Assembly (NCBI GenBank): GCA_002298125.1
Contig: DBMJ01000011.1
Location: 124,001 to 188,000, forward strand
Direction of reading: 5' to 3'
Length of the DNA: 64,000 nt
Source of the DNA: Clostridium sp. UBA701
Lineage (GTDB): Bacteria > Bacillota > Clostridia > Clostridiales > Clostridiaceae
Made by a program: the position numbers and the translations under genes. The notes beneath the pieces are model-generated. The model was not told the origin of the DNA and ran no database searches. It saw only the letters and a program-made list of their open reading frames with translations. This document shows, piece by piece, positions 51,472 through 60,671 of this stretch (within the stretch, counting starts at the first letter, position 1; each line of letters opens with the position of its first letter).

Positions 51472-52731
51472 CTAATTTGCTTTTTCAAATTCATTAATGC
51501 TAATACTTCTTGTATGGGCAGTGTGACTCCATTCCTTTTTGTTCCTATCTATTATTCCCTGCACAGATATAGGAAGCCAAGTAAGAGAATAGAATGGATA
51601 TACTAAATAGTATAGTATTATCTTAAAGCTCAGCTTATTCTCAAGAACCAGTATAAATGGAGTATAGATAAGCTGTAGAACACCTAAAGCTATTCCAGCA
51701 ATAGTAACCTTGCTGGCACTTAAAGTAAAATTTGATAATATATTTACTGCTTGAATTGAGTAGTTTATACCACCGGTTATAAGTGACAGTCCCAGTATAA
51801 TTATTATAATAGGCTGTATGCTGTAGATAGCACAGTCTAAGGCAGTAAAACTAAATTTAGTAATAGCACGCTTTAAGAGTTTAAAAAAATATCTGCTAGA
51901 TACATCTGCAAAGCCCTGCATCCATCTCTTTCTCTGTCTCCAGGATTGTGCTAAGGTTAAAGGCTTTTCATCATAAATAATTGCTTCGTGAGCCCATCCC
52001 ACCTTGTGTCCATTTAGTACTAATTTACAAGTGAACTCTAAATCCTCTGTTAAGCAAGTAGCCCCCCATCCCAATTCCTTAAGTGTATCTGTATCAATAG
52101 CAAAACCAGTACCACCTAATTGATTGGAAAGTCCAAGGTTGTTTCTTGAGAGCTGGAACATTCGATTTGCGGTCCAGAAGGCAATGGAATAACTACCAGT
52201 AATCCAGGTATCCTTAGGATTCTTACTATCAAGGTACCCCTGCACTACCTTATAGCCTGCACAGAGTTTTTTATTCATCTCTACAAGAAAATTTTTCGAT
52301 GCTAAATTATCAGCATCAAAGATAACAACAGCATCATAGTGTCTTTCCATTTTAAAAATCTTATCAAACATCCATTCTAAGGCATAGCCCTTGCCACGCT
52401 TTTCCTTGTTAGTACGTTCATACACGAGAGCGCCTTCATTCCGTCCTATCTCTGCTGTTTTATCAGTACAATTATCTGCTATAACGAAAATATCATATAA
52501 TTCCTTCGGATACTGAAGATTCTTAAGGCTTATAATAATATCCTTTATTACAGTCTCTTCATTATGAGCTGCTACGATAAGTGCAAAACTTTTTTTAGGA
52601 GCTATGGTTGTTTTGTCTTTTCTTCTATATAGTCCAAAGAAAGACAAACCTAAGGTATACATGGAAAGAAAATAAGCTCCATTTGCAATAACACTCAGTA
52701 TAACTCGAAAAATGCTTTTGATTATTTCCAC
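51472..52731 (-). CDS. Processive family 2 glycosyltransferase
   Basis: 419 residues from GTG 52731 (GGGGGG eight bases before; the upstream ATG 52776 is part of a run with no site). Membrane helix, then a GT-A domain: AAHNEETVIKDII, VIADNCTDKTA, VIFDADNLAS (DxD), a TEDLEFTCKLV acceptor aspartate and QRKRWMQGFAD (QxxRW), which mark cellulose/hyaluronan/NodC-type polymerases. Further helices follow. It probably makes an extracellular polysaccharide. Stands alone. Confidence 0.85.
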   Translation of the reverse strand: MEIIKSIFRVILSVIANGAYFLSMYTLGLSFFGLYRRKDKTTIAPKKSFALIVAAHNEETVIKDIIISLKNLQYPKELYDIFVIADNCTDKTAEIGRNEGALVYERTNKEKRGKGYALEWMFDKIFKMERHYDAVVIFDADNLASKNFLVEMNKKLCAGYKVVQGYLDSKNPKDTWITGSYSIAFWTANRMFQLSRNNLGLSNQLGGTGFAIDTDTLKELGWGATCLTEDLEFTCKLVLNGHKVGWAHEAIIYDEKPLTLAQSWRQRKRWMQGFADVSSRYFFKLLKRAITKFSFTALDCAIYSIQPIIIIILGLSLITGGINYSIQAVNILSNFTLSASKVTIAGIALGVLQLIYTPFILVLENKLSFKIILYYLVYPFYSLTWLPISVQGIIDRNKKEWSHTAHTRSISINEFEKAN

Positions 52732-53009
52732 ACTATATCCCCCCAGTTTCACAGATATTCTAGCACAATGACGCATTAATTACTATAGTTTTTCACAATA
52801 ATTTTGATTTCATTAATAACTCTGAGTATTATCAAATAATTGTAAGCATAGGTAGTTATAGTAGTTATAATCACTTATTATCCTCAATAATCCTGCTATA
52901 ATCATATATATAATATTTGCAGAATTTGAAAATAAAACTACAGCTATGCTATAATTATATCATTAATAAAACAAATATATTATATACTATAGAAATGGGG
53001 GTAGAGCCT

Positions 53010-53081
53010 ATGAGGCGCTACGATCTGATCTATTATATGGATTTAAGGCGGCTCCATAAAAAAGATGAGTCCTTCTGGTAA
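53010..53081 (+). CDS. Possible 23-residue plus-strand peptide
   Basis: MRRYDLIYYMDLRRLHKKD and then ESFW, with GGGGG eight bases before the ATG. It is followed by GAGTC/GACTC and AATCAAATT-type inverted repeats and then by a second ORF. It may be a leader peptide. Only the ribosome binding site and the position support it. Confidence 0.4.
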   Translation: MRRYDLIYYMDLRRLHKKDESFW

Positions 53082-53128
53082 AGACTCAAAATCAAATTAA
53101 TTTTGATTCTGAGATAGGAGGAATTTTT

Positions 53129-53266
53129 ATGAAGTCAAATAGTTCTAAGAAGAGCAGTAGCTTATCCACTCTTCAAAGAGTAAAAAAAGATAAGAAAAAT
53201 ACATTTGCTAACAACACGTCATTATCTAACACATGTATTAAAGCTTTAGACTATATGATATTTTAA
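53129..53266 (+). CDS. Possible 45-residue basic plus-strand protein
   Basis: MKSNSSKKSSSLSTLQRVKK and DKKNTFANNTSLSNTCIKALDYMIF, basic and serine/asparagine-rich. A strong AGGAGG lies seven bases before ATG and a shared terminator comes four bases after the stop. It has no relative that I know. The only plus-strand genes in this minus-strand stretch are this and the 23-residue ORF. Confidence 0.6.
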   Translation: MKSNSSKKSSSLSTLQRVKKDKKNTFANNTSLSNTCIKALDYMIF

Positions 53267-53269
53267 TAT

Positions 53270-53294
53270 AAAAGGACCGAATTTCGGTCCTTTT
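53270..53294. terminator. Bidirectional terminator between the small ORF and pilT
   Basis: AAAAGGACCGA and TCGGTCCTTTT with a three-base loop and T-rich sequence on both sides; works for both convergent genes. Confidence 0.85.
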
Positions 53295-53316
53295 ATATTT
53301 TTTATTCTATAGAAAT

Positions 53317-54372
53317 TTATAACATTAACATTCTTGCAAGGATATCTTTATCCATAGCATAGGTCATAGCAGTATTTTCAGAGATATGTCCCTTCTTGAA
53401 GAGCTCTACTAATGCCATATCCATGGTCTTCATTCCATATTTACCTCCAGTTTGTACTGAAGATTCAATTTGATGAGTTTTTCCTTCTCTTACTAGATTC
53501 TGAATGGCAGGAGTTGCTATCATCACTTCAAAAGCTGCTACTCTACCATCCCCATTTGCCTTGGGAAGCAGTTGCTGGGAAATTATCCCCTGAAGTACTG
53601 CTGCTAACTGTACCTTTATCTGCTGCTGCTGATAAGGAGGAAAAACATCAATTATTCTATCAATGGTCTTAGAGGCTCCAATGGTATGTAGAGTAGATAG
53701 TACTAAATGCCCAGTTTCTGCTGCAGTAATGGCAATAGAAATAGTCTCTATATCCCTCATCTCTCCCACTAGAATAACATCTGGGTCTTCTCTTAAGACT
53801 GCCCTTAGCGCATTTTGATAGCTTAAGCTGTCCTTGCCTATTTCCCTTTGGTTTATAATTGATTTATTATGCTTATGAAGGTACTCAATTGGATCCTCCA
53901 AGGTTACAATATGGGCTGCCCTTGTGTTGTTTATTTCGTTTATCATGGCAGCTAGAGATGTACTTTTTCCACTACCTGTAGGACCAGTAACCAGTACTAA
54001 ACCCCTCTTTTTCTCAGTAAGCTCTCTTACCACTGAAGGTAGTCCAAGCTCATCTAAATATGGGATTTTTAGTCCTACTACTCTTATAGCTAATGCAGAG
54101 CTGTCTCTTTGTTTGAATATATTCACCCTAAAACGGCCTAAGCCTGCCACAGAATAGGAAGTATCAATTTCCCCTTTTTCATTGTATTCCTTATAAAGAT
54201 CTCCTAAAATCTCTTTTGCATAATTCTCAGTTTCAACTTGTGAAAGCTTCAACTGATTTATGGGTTGAAGAACACCATTAACCCTTATTGTCGGTGGTAT
54301 CCCCACTGTAAGATGAAGATCCGAAGCTTTTTCCTTTATTGTTAGTTCAAGTAGTTCTGTAAGTGATTTCAC
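53317..54372 (-). CDS. pilT: Type IV pilus retraction ATPase PilT
   Basis: 351 residues. Begins LTELLELTIKEKASDLHLTVG. Walker A GPTGSGKSTSLAAMI, Asp box VTLEDPIEYLHKH, Walker B EDPDVILVGEMRDIETI and the His box LVLSTLHTIGASKTIDRI are diagnostic. Retracts type IV pili from the cytosolic side. No other pilus genes lie in the window. Confidence 0.95.
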   Translation of the reverse strand: MKSLTELLELTIKEKASDLHLTVGIPPTIRVNGVLQPINQLKLSQVETENYAKEILGDLYKEYNEKGEIDTSYSVAGLGRFRVNIFKQRDSSALAIRVVGLKIPYLDELGLPSVVRELTEKKRGLVLVTGPTGSGKSTSLAAMINEINNTRAAHIVTLEDPIEYLHKHNKSIINQREIGKDSLSYQNALRAVLREDPDVILVGEMRDIETISIAITAAETGHLVLSTLHTIGASKTIDRIIDVFPPYQQQQIKVQLAAVLQGIISQQLLPKANGDGRVAAFEVMIATPAIQNLVREGKTHQIESSVQTGGKYGMKTMDMALVELFKKGHISENTAMTYAMDKDILARMLML

Positions 54373-54618
54373 TAAAATATCCTCCCTTATTGTAATTTAA
54401 CCAGATATCTATAGAATAAACTGCCTGGTAATGAACTCTTTTCTATATAAAACAATTTAAATATAAAGTCCATGCCGTGTTTTTTATAATATTTCCTATG
54501 TATTTCAGGAAATTTAGAATATTTTATGTTATATCCCAGTAATCCACGAGTTATCAACTCCTTGCATTTAAATTCTACACAATAATTAAAAATCCTTCTA
54601 ATTTGTCCTTATTTTAAA

Positions 54619-54646
54619 AAATAAACGGCTTATAAAGCCGTTTATT
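54619..54646 (-). terminator. Terminator of sigK
   Basis: AAATAAACGGCTT and AAGCCGTTTATTT with a two-base loop, followed by TTTAAAAT. The spacer above it (54373-54663) otherwise shows nothing. Confidence 0.85.
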
Positions 54647-54663
54647 TCTATTTATATCACATA

Positions 54664-55365
54664 CTATCTACCAGCAGTATTGAGCTCCTTGTAAAGCTTT
54701 TTTAAGGCTCGCTTCTCAATTCTTGACACATAGGATCTTGAAATACAAAGCATTTTTGCGATTTCTCTCTGAGTTTTAGGCTTCCCATCTACAAGACCGT
54801 ATCTCATCTCTATTACTGCCTTCTCTCTTCCTATAAGACAAGTATTAATCTTAGTATATAATTTCTTAATTTGAATTTTATTTTCTACAACCTCAATTAT
54901 AGAATCCTCATCACTACTTAGCACATCCATCAGTGAGATTTCATTGCCTTCTTTGTCCACTCCAATTGGGTCTTGGAGATAAACCTCTCCTTTGGTCTTT
55001 TTATTATTTCTAATAAGCATTAATATTTCATTTTCAATGCATCTAGCAGCATAGGTAGCCAGACGAGTGCCCTTAGCTCTGTCAAAGGAATCTATTGCCT
55101 TTATTAAACCTACGGTACCTATGGATATCAAGTCATCCACATCTTTTCCCGGATAAGAATACTTTTTCACTATATGGGCCACTAACCTTAAATTTCTTTC
55201 CACCAGTATGCTCTTTGCTAGCAAATCGCCATCCTTGAAACGTTTCAAGTAATACTCCTCTTCCTTTTCATCGAGAGGCTGTGGAAATGAATTACCATTT
55301 GTAATATAGGCGGTCAAAAGCGCCATATTCCCCATCATATCCAACAAGCAGTTAACGAATAACAC
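54664..55365 (-). CDS. sigK: Late mother-cell sigma factor SigK (pro-form)
   Basis: 233 residues from GTG 55365, seven bases after GGGAGG; an upstream TTG would be part of that site. Pro-sequence-like hydrophobic start LFVNCLLDMMGNMALLTAYI. Region 2 ERNLRLVAHIVKKYSYPGKD, region 2.4 CIENEILMLIRNNKKTKGE and region 4 KMLCISRSYVSRIEKRALKKL. The gene is not split by a skin element as in B. subtilis. Runs late coat genes. Confidence 0.94.
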   Translation of the reverse strand: MLFVNCLLDMMGNMALLTAYITNGNSFPQPLDEKEEEYYLKRFKDGDLLAKSILVERNLRLVAHIVKKYSYPGKDVDDLISIGTVGLIKAIDSFDRAKGTRLATYAARCIENEILMLIRNNKKTKGEVYLQDPIGVDKEGNEISLMDVLSSDEDSIIEVVENKIQIKKLYTKINTCLIGREKAVIEMRYGLVDGKPKTQREIAKMLCISRSYVSRIEKRALKKLYKELNTAGR

Positions 55366-55461
55366 AGTTGTTCCTCCCAATAGTGCTTATAATATAATAT
55401 GATGGTTTTTTTAATAAAGTGCATGTACACAATAGATTTTATTACGTGACTAGCTTACATT

Positions 55462-57072
55462 TTATAATAATGGAGTTATTTTCTGAACCACCTCTTTAAA
55501 TACAGGTGCCACATAGGTTCCAGCCATTTGCTTGTTTTCTAGTCCAGGTATAAATACTACCATGGAATAATATTTTTCACCTTTTTTGAAGAAGCCTAAG
55601 AACCATCCATCATTATACTGTTTATTTCCCTCTATTCTCTCTGCAGTGCCAGTCTTACCTCCTACCTCAATACCTAGAATTTTAGCAGAGGTCCCTGTAC
55701 CTTCTTCTACTGCCTGTATAAGCTCCGTCTTAATTTGTTCAGCGGTGTCTGTACTTATTACTCTTACTGCTTCTTTTGACGGAACATATACTTTATCCCC
55801 CTGTTCATTAACATATCCCTCTAATATACTTGGTTTAACTGAAACTCCTCCATTTATAACTGAACTCATTATCCTTAGGGCCTCTAGAGGTGTTATGTAC
55901 ATCTTTTGACCGATGGATAGTGAGTTTGTGTGACCTTGCTCGTAAAAGCCTTGTACTTCAGCATCTAAATTAAGCACTTTATCATAAATACCCTCCACCA
56001 CAGCTTTATCTATAAATTCATTTTCCCCAATGGCATTACCTGCCTTGGCAAAGGTTACATTACAGGACTTTGATAATGCATCTTGGAAGGAAATATTGCC
56101 GTGAACATGGGAACATGTTAAAGGTATTTTCCCATCGCAATAGAAAATATCCTCTGGCTTTATAAGCCCTTTTTCATAAGCAGTCTCTGCCACAACTATT
56201 TTAAATATTGAACCAGGTGGATAGGGTATATCTCTTCCTGCACCAATTAACACATTGGGCTGTCGTCCGTCCTTAAGTGCAAAGCCTCGAAGCTTTCCTG
56301 TACTTCCCTCCATCAGAGCAACACCAATCTGTGCATATTTTTCATATTTTTTATCCTTTAACACCTCTCTTATGGCACTTTGAACCTTATAATCTAAAGT
56401 GAGCATGACATTTAAATCCTTAGGATTACTTTTTCTTTCCTTTGGAGTAATGCAGCCATTAATGCTTTTATCGAAGCTTAGTAAGCTAGAAGTATTATTT
56501 TTAGTTCTCTGGTATATGGCATATTCAAGGGACTTTAAGGATTTTGGTTCTCCAGTAGAGCTTTTACTAGTAGAGGTTATCATATTCTCTATTTCATAGA
56601 TGTTATACCTGTCTACTTTATCATAGACATAGCCGTAAACTCCCTTTAAGTTGCTAATTGCCAATATTTTATTGTAGGTTTCAGAGTCTACATCATAGTA
56701 ATATCTATCCTCCTCCTGAGAATAAGATTCTGTTGGGAGATTAAAATTACCATTATACTGTTTTAGAGCAGCCTCTAAGGCACGGAGATTTTTCTGCTCC
56801 ATTACCTTGTAAAATCTTCTATATATCTGCGGTTCAATGACTATTTTATACTCCTTTTTATAGGACAATAGCTCCTTACCATTGCAATCTAAAAGTCTAT
56901 ATTTTAATTCACCATTACTTTCTCTTAATTCATATTGTGCTTCTGCCATAGTTTTATAGCTGTCTCCTGAGAGAATCTGAATATCTAAAAGCTTAAATAA
57001 GACAATATATAAGAATAAGCCTAGTAAGAATATATAAAGAGCAAAGAGCCTCTTTGCACTAATCTTCATCAA
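55462..57072 (-). CDS. Penicillin-binding protein, transpeptidase
   Basis: 536 residues. One membrane helix near 10-30, then a PBP dimerisation-like region and a transpeptidase domain. Catalytic SxxK is SIFK in YPPGSIFKIV, SxN is SCN in DALSKSCNVTFAKAG, KTG is KTGTAER (near 470). It is a class B monofunctional enzyme that crosslinks peptidoglycan. The start is TTG 57072 or ATG 57069; AGGAGG lies nine or twelve bases before. It overlaps a terminator hairpin (see the entry at 57076). Confidence 0.88.
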   Translation of the reverse strand: MMKISAKRLFALYIFLLGLFLYIVLFKLLDIQILSGDSYKTMAEAQYELRESNGELKYRLLDCNGKELLSYKKEYKIVIEPQIYRRFYKVMEQKNLRALEAALKQYNGNFNLPTESYSQEEDRYYYDVDSETYNKILAISNLKGVYGYVYDKVDRYNIYEIENMITSTSKSSTGEPKSLKSLEYAIYQRTKNNTSSLLSFDKSINGCITPKERKSNPKDLNVMLTLDYKVQSAIREVLKDKKYEKYAQIGVALMEGSTGKLRGFALKDGRQPNVLIGAGRDIPYPPGSIFKIVVAETAYEKGLIKPEDIFYCDGKIPLTCSHVHGNISFQDALSKSCNVTFAKAGNAIGENEFIDKAVVEGIYDKVLNLDAEVQGFYEQGHTNSLSIGQKMYITPLEALRIMSSVINGGVSVKPSILEGYVNEQGDKVYVPSKEAVRVISTDTAEQIKTELIQAVEEGTGTSAKILGIEVGGKTGTAERIEGNKQYNDGWFLGFFKKGEKYYSMVVFIPGLENKQMAGTYVAPVFKEVVQKITPLL

Positions 57073-57075
57073 TAA

Positions 57076-57120
57076 AAAACGCCTCCTTTAGCTAGATTCT
57101 AGACTAAATTCAGGCGTTTT
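57076..57120 (-). terminator. Hairpin after udk whose 3' arm contains the PBP ribosome binding site
   Basis: AAAACGCCT and AGGCGTTTT with a central AGTCTAG-type inner stem and TTTT after it. The right arm includes AGGAGG. Confidence 0.65.
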
Positions 57121-57132
57121 ATTCTAACATGT

Positions 57133-57756
57133 TTATTTTTGTATTATCTGCTTGATATTAGCTACTATAAGATCAATGGCTACCTTATTGTGTCCTCCTT
57201 CTGGTACTATGATATCTGCATATCGCTTCGTTGGTTCAATGAACTGCATATGCATGGGTCTTACTACGTTTAAGTATTGATTGATGACAGAGTCTACAGT
57301 TCTTCCTCTCTCATTGATATCTCGTACTAGACGTCTTATTATTCTAACATCAGCATCTGTATCTACATATATTTTTATATCCAGCAGATTTCTTATATCA
57401 AGCTCTTGAAGTATTAAAATGCCCTCCAAAATTATGATATCTCTTGGCTCAACTCTTACAGTTTCCTTTTTTCTGTTATGAATTTCAAAGTCGTACATGG
57501 GTTTTTCAATTGCTTGTCCTGACAATAATTTCTTTAAGTGCTCCACCAAGAGAGGAGTGTCAAAGGCATCTGGGTGATCATAATTGGTCTTAGTCCTCTC
57601 TTCAAAGGAGAGATTACTTTGGTCCTTATAATAGGAATCCTGCTCAATCATTGCTATGCATTCATCACTAAATTTTGTGTATATCTCCTTAGATATGGTA
57701 CTTTTCCCGGAACCTGTACCACCTGTTATTCCTATTAAAATTGGCCTTTTCATCAT
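57133..57756 (-). CDS. udk: Uridine kinase
   Basis: 207 residues. Phosphorylates uridine and cytidine to UMP and CMP with GTP or ATP. Walker A GITGGTGSGKSTISK (about 9-23), then DSYYKDQSNLSFEERTKTNYDHPDAFD (shown in part) and the catalytic-loop LEGILIL. RRLVRDINERGRTVDS is also typical. The start overlaps the U32 stop by four bases, so the genes are coupled. Confidence 0.96.
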   Translation of the reverse strand: MMKRPILIGITGGTGSGKSTISKEIYTKFSDECIAMIEQDSYYKDQSNLSFEERTKTNYDHPDAFDTPLLVEHLKKLLSGQAIEKPMYDFEIHNRKKETVRVEPRDIIILEGILILQELDIRNLLDIKIYVDTDADVRIIRRLVRDINERGRTVDSVINQYLNVVRPMHMQFIEPTKRYADIIVPEGGHNKVAIDLIVANIKQIIQK

Positions 57757-58979
57757 TTAACCTCCTTAGCTTTTATAAGCATATCCTCTTTCTTTAAGGG
57801 CTTTGTACAGCTTATACTAAATATCATCTGTGCTGATGGAGCTACCTCAATTTTATCATTTTCTTCATTTCTCATATCTTTTAAAGCAACTGAAAAGGGT
57901 TCCCCTGAAGGAGAGAGCACTTCTGCAATATCTCCTTCAAAGACTCTATTTCGTTGTTCAATAATTGCCCTTTGTGCTTTTAAATCATATTCTTTAACTA
58001 CACCTACGATATCATAATCTCTTATATAAGAGGAATTTTCGTAATACTGCTTAGCGTTCCCAGGAAAATAGAAGCCTGTAGAATAATGTCTATGGCTTAC
58101 CCAATTTACATAATCCATCCACTTAGGATTAAATTTATAATCTTCACTATCAGCAAGGTAGGAATCAATGGCCTCCCTATAAGCCTTAACTACTGCAGCA
58201 ACGTAGAAGGAGCTTTTCATTCTACCTTCTATCTTAAAGGATTTTATACCCGAATTAATTAGCTCAGGAATGTACTCAATCATACATAAATCCTTGGAAT
58301 TCATGATATAGGTTCCTTTATCATCTTCCATTACAGGGAAATACTCTCCTGGTCGCTTTTCCTCAACTAGGTAATATTTATATCTACAGGGCTGTGCACA
58401 GGCTCCTCTATTAGAGTCACGACCAGTCATATAATTAGATAGTAAGCATCTTCCAGAATAAGACATGCACATAGCCCCGTGTACAAAGGCCTCTAGCTCA
58501 CAGCTCTCTGGCAGCCTCTTTCTAAACTCACCTATCTCTTTAAGGGAAAGCTCTCTTGCTAGTACAATTCTCTTTACTCCATTTTTATGCCAAAATTCTG
58601 CAGATTTCCAATTAACATTATTTGCCTGAGTGCTAAGGTGAAGTTCTAGCTCAGGTACAGTTTGCCTTACTACCTCAATTATTCCTGGGTCTGAAACAAT
58701 AGCAGCATCTATGCCAATTTCATATATTTCCCTAACATATTCCTCAAGGCCAACAAGATCCTCATTATGTGGAAATACATTAAGAGTAAGGAATACCTTT
58801 TTACCTCTCTCATGGGCATATTCAATACCTTCCTTTAGTTCTTCTAAAGAAAAATTGTCTGAAAAAGCCCTTAAATTTAACTTGCTGCCGCCTACATATA
58901 CCGCATCTGCACCATAGTTTATGGCAGTTTTTAGCTTTTCTAAATTACCACCTGGTGCAAGTAATTCAACGCTATTCAC
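57753..58979 (-). CDS. U32 family peptidase (RlhA/TrhP-like)
   Basis: 408 residues. LLAPGGNLEKLKTAINYGAD begins the TIM-barrel-like domain. Cysteine box MCMSYSGRCLLSNY and GACAQPCRYKY carry the likely iron-sulphur/cofactor cysteines that mark this family. Relatives are now thought to be RNA hydroxylases (RlhA, TrhP) rather than true peptidases. The gene is just before the udk and after the O-methyltransferase, a common clostridial order. Confidence 0.9.
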   Translation of the reverse strand: MNSVELLAPGGNLEKLKTAINYGADAVYVGGSKLNLRAFSDNFSLEELKEGIEYAHERGKKVFLTLNVFPHNEDLVGLEEYVREIYEIGIDAAIVSDPGIIEVVRQTVPELELHLSTQANNVNWKSAEFWHKNGVKRIVLARELSLKEIGEFRKRLPESCELEAFVHGAMCMSYSGRCLLSNYMTGRDSNRGACAQPCRYKYYLVEEKRPGEYFPVMEDDKGTYIMNSKDLCMIEYIPELINSGIKSFKIEGRMKSSFYVAAVVKAYREAIDSYLADSEDYKFNPKWMDYVNWVSHRHYSTGFYFPGNAKQYYENSSYIRDYDIVGVVKEYDLKAQRAIIEQRNRVFEGDIAEVLSPSGEPFSVALKDMRNEENDKIEVAPSAQMIFSISCTKPLKKEDMLIKAKEVK

Positions 58980-58980
58980 A

Positions 58981-59625
58981 CTAATTCCTCCTTGTGGTTA
59001 CTGCAATGCCGTCACCCATGGGAATTACAGTAGTTATAAGATGTTCATCCTTTGAAACTAAATCTAAATACTTTTTCATACGTTTTACTATGGTGATCTT
59101 TCTCCTTAGGAGAAGCTCCTTTGAAGCCACCATGCCTCTAAATAATACGTTATCAGCTACAATAATTCCTTCCTTAGACAGTACCCTGAGAAGATGGGGA
59201 AGAAGATGATTATAGTGTCCCTTCCCTGCATCTAAGAAAATGAAATCATAGCTACCCTGCAGCCCTTCCATTAATTCAAGACAGTCTCCTTCTAGTATTT
59301 CAATACTATCCTCAAAGCCATACTTTTTAAAGTTTTCACACGCAAGCTTCACCATTACAGGATCTCTCTCCATGGTGATAATATGGCTATCAGGTGAACA
59401 TTCTTTCATAAGCATAGCAGAATAGCCAATAGCCGTCCCAAGTTCTAAAATCCTCGCTGGTTTCTTTATTGTAACCATCACCTCTAAGAACTTAGCTACT
59501 TCCTTCTGAACTATTGGCACAGAATTACTATGAGCATATTCCTCAAGCTCACCAAGTACTCCTTCTCTATCTGAAATAAGAGATTTTATATAGCTTTCCA
59601 TGTAATCATATGTTATTGCACTCAT
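58981..59625 (-). CDS. SAM-dependent O-methyltransferase (TrmR-like)
   Basis: 214 residues, class I Rossmann methyltransferase. RILELGTAIGYSAMLMKE (about 78-95) holds the SAM loop; DFIFLDAGKGHYNHLLPHLL and IIVADNVLFRGMV follow. Close relatives methylate tRNA wobble 5-hydroxyuridine (TrmR) in Bacillus. The neighbouring U32 protein makes that hydroxyuridine, so the two probably act in sequence. Confidence 0.88.
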   Translation of the reverse strand: MSAITYDYMESYIKSLISDREGVLGELEEYAHSNSVPIVQKEVAKFLEVMVTIKKPARILELGTAIGYSAMLMKECSPDSHIITMERDPVMVKLACENFKKYGFEDSIEILEGDCLELMEGLQGSYDFIFLDAGKGHYNHLLPHLLRVLSKEGIIVADNVLFRGMVASKELLLRRKITIVKRMKKYLDLVSKDEHLITTVIPMGDGIAVTTRRN

Positions 59626-59651
59626 TGAGACCTCCTGAAGGTTACTAATGC

Positions 59652-60653
59652 TTAATTTCCTTGAGTTTTTTCCTTCACTTTAAGAAATTCATTATAATCG
59701 TTAGTAAAAAAGTGGGTACCATTGTTGTAGGAAACAAAATATAGATAATTAGTTGATTCCGGCACTAGTGCTGCATAAAGACAATCTCTTCCTGGAGAAC
59801 ATATTGGCCCTGCTGGCAAACCTGCTACCTTATAGGTATTATAAGGCGACTCTATCTGAAGATCCTTATCATAAAGCTTTGGTTTGTATTGATTCATGGC
59901 ATAAAGTACCGTAGCACAAGATTGAAGCTTCATCTGTTTGTTTATCCTGTTATAGAAAACTGATGCAGCCTTCCCTCTCTCAGAGGGTGACTCAATTTCC
60001 TTTTCAACTATGGACGCCATAGTAACAAGTTTATCTACATCTTCAACATTAATAGTTTTATTTGCCTTTTTTTCTATCTTTTTTAATTCTGTCTCAAACT
60101 GCTTTAGCATAATTGCAATTACTTCTTCACCTTTCATATCCTTATGAAGCTCATAGGTTTCTGGAAAAAGGTATCCTTCTAAAGCATATCTTCTGTTACT
60201 GTCTGCTTTAATGTAATTGGGGATTTTATAGGTCTTAACTGAAGCAATAAAATCATCTTTCTTTACAATTCCACTTTTGTCCAATAAGGCGGCAATTTCT
60301 TCGATATTACAGCCCTCAGGTATAGTAACCTTTACATTACTTTCGTCATTAGAGCCTGTATTTAATATATTAACAAGCTCCTCAGTGGTATTAGATTTAT
60401 TGAACCTATACCCACCAGGCTTAATTTCTGTCTTTAACCCCTTAACCTTTATATATAGCTTCACCAAATTTTTGCTGCGAATTAATCCTTCATTATCCAT
60501 GCGATTTAAAACTGTACTGATGGATTCTCCTTCATTTACCTTAAAGCTGGTAACATCCTTAGTAAAAGGCCTTTTTGCAAAGCTCATAGATATCCATAAA
60601 GCTCCGCCTAAAAGTATCACAATAAGAAGTGCAATTAAACCCTTTTTTTTCAT
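59652..60653 (-). CDS. mltG: Endolytic murein transglycosylase MltG
   Basis: 333 residues from ATG 60653 (AGGAG nine bases before; the upstream ATG 60662 touches that site). Membrane helix near the start (LIALLIVILLGGALWISMSF). LysM-like FKVNEGESISTVLNRMDNEGL, then the YceG domain with the catalytic glutamate in VTMASIVEKEIESPSERG and AGLPAGPICSPGRDCL. Cuts nascent glycan strands outside the membrane. Confidence 0.95.
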   Translation of the reverse strand: MKKKGLIALLIVILLGGALWISMSFAKRPFTKDVTSFKVNEGESISTVLNRMDNEGLIRSKNLVKLYIKVKGLKTEIKPGGYRFNKSNTTEELVNILNTGSNDESNVKVTIPEGCNIEEIAALLDKSGIVKKDDFIASVKTYKIPNYIKADSNRRYALEGYLFPETYELHKDMKGEEVIAIMLKQFETELKKIEKKANKTINVEDVDKLVTMASIVEKEIESPSERGKAASVFYNRINKQMKLQSCATVLYAMNQYKPKLYDKDLQIESPYNTYKVAGLPAGPICSPGRDCLYAALVPESTNYLYFVSYNNGTHFFTNDYNEFLKVKEKTQGN

Positions 60654-60671
60654 GGTCCCCATCTCCTAATT

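Noticed and set aside
52980..53125. Possible riboswitch (lysine or other) ahead of the small plus-strand ORFs
   Set aside because: GAG-rich segments looked suggestive, but I could not match the conserved core of any riboswitch class.
54664..55365. sigK split by a skin-type prophage element
   Set aside because: The reading frame is complete from pro-sequence to region 4.
60277..60669. 130-codon plus-strand ORF opposite mltG
   Set aside because: Shadow frame without a translation signal.
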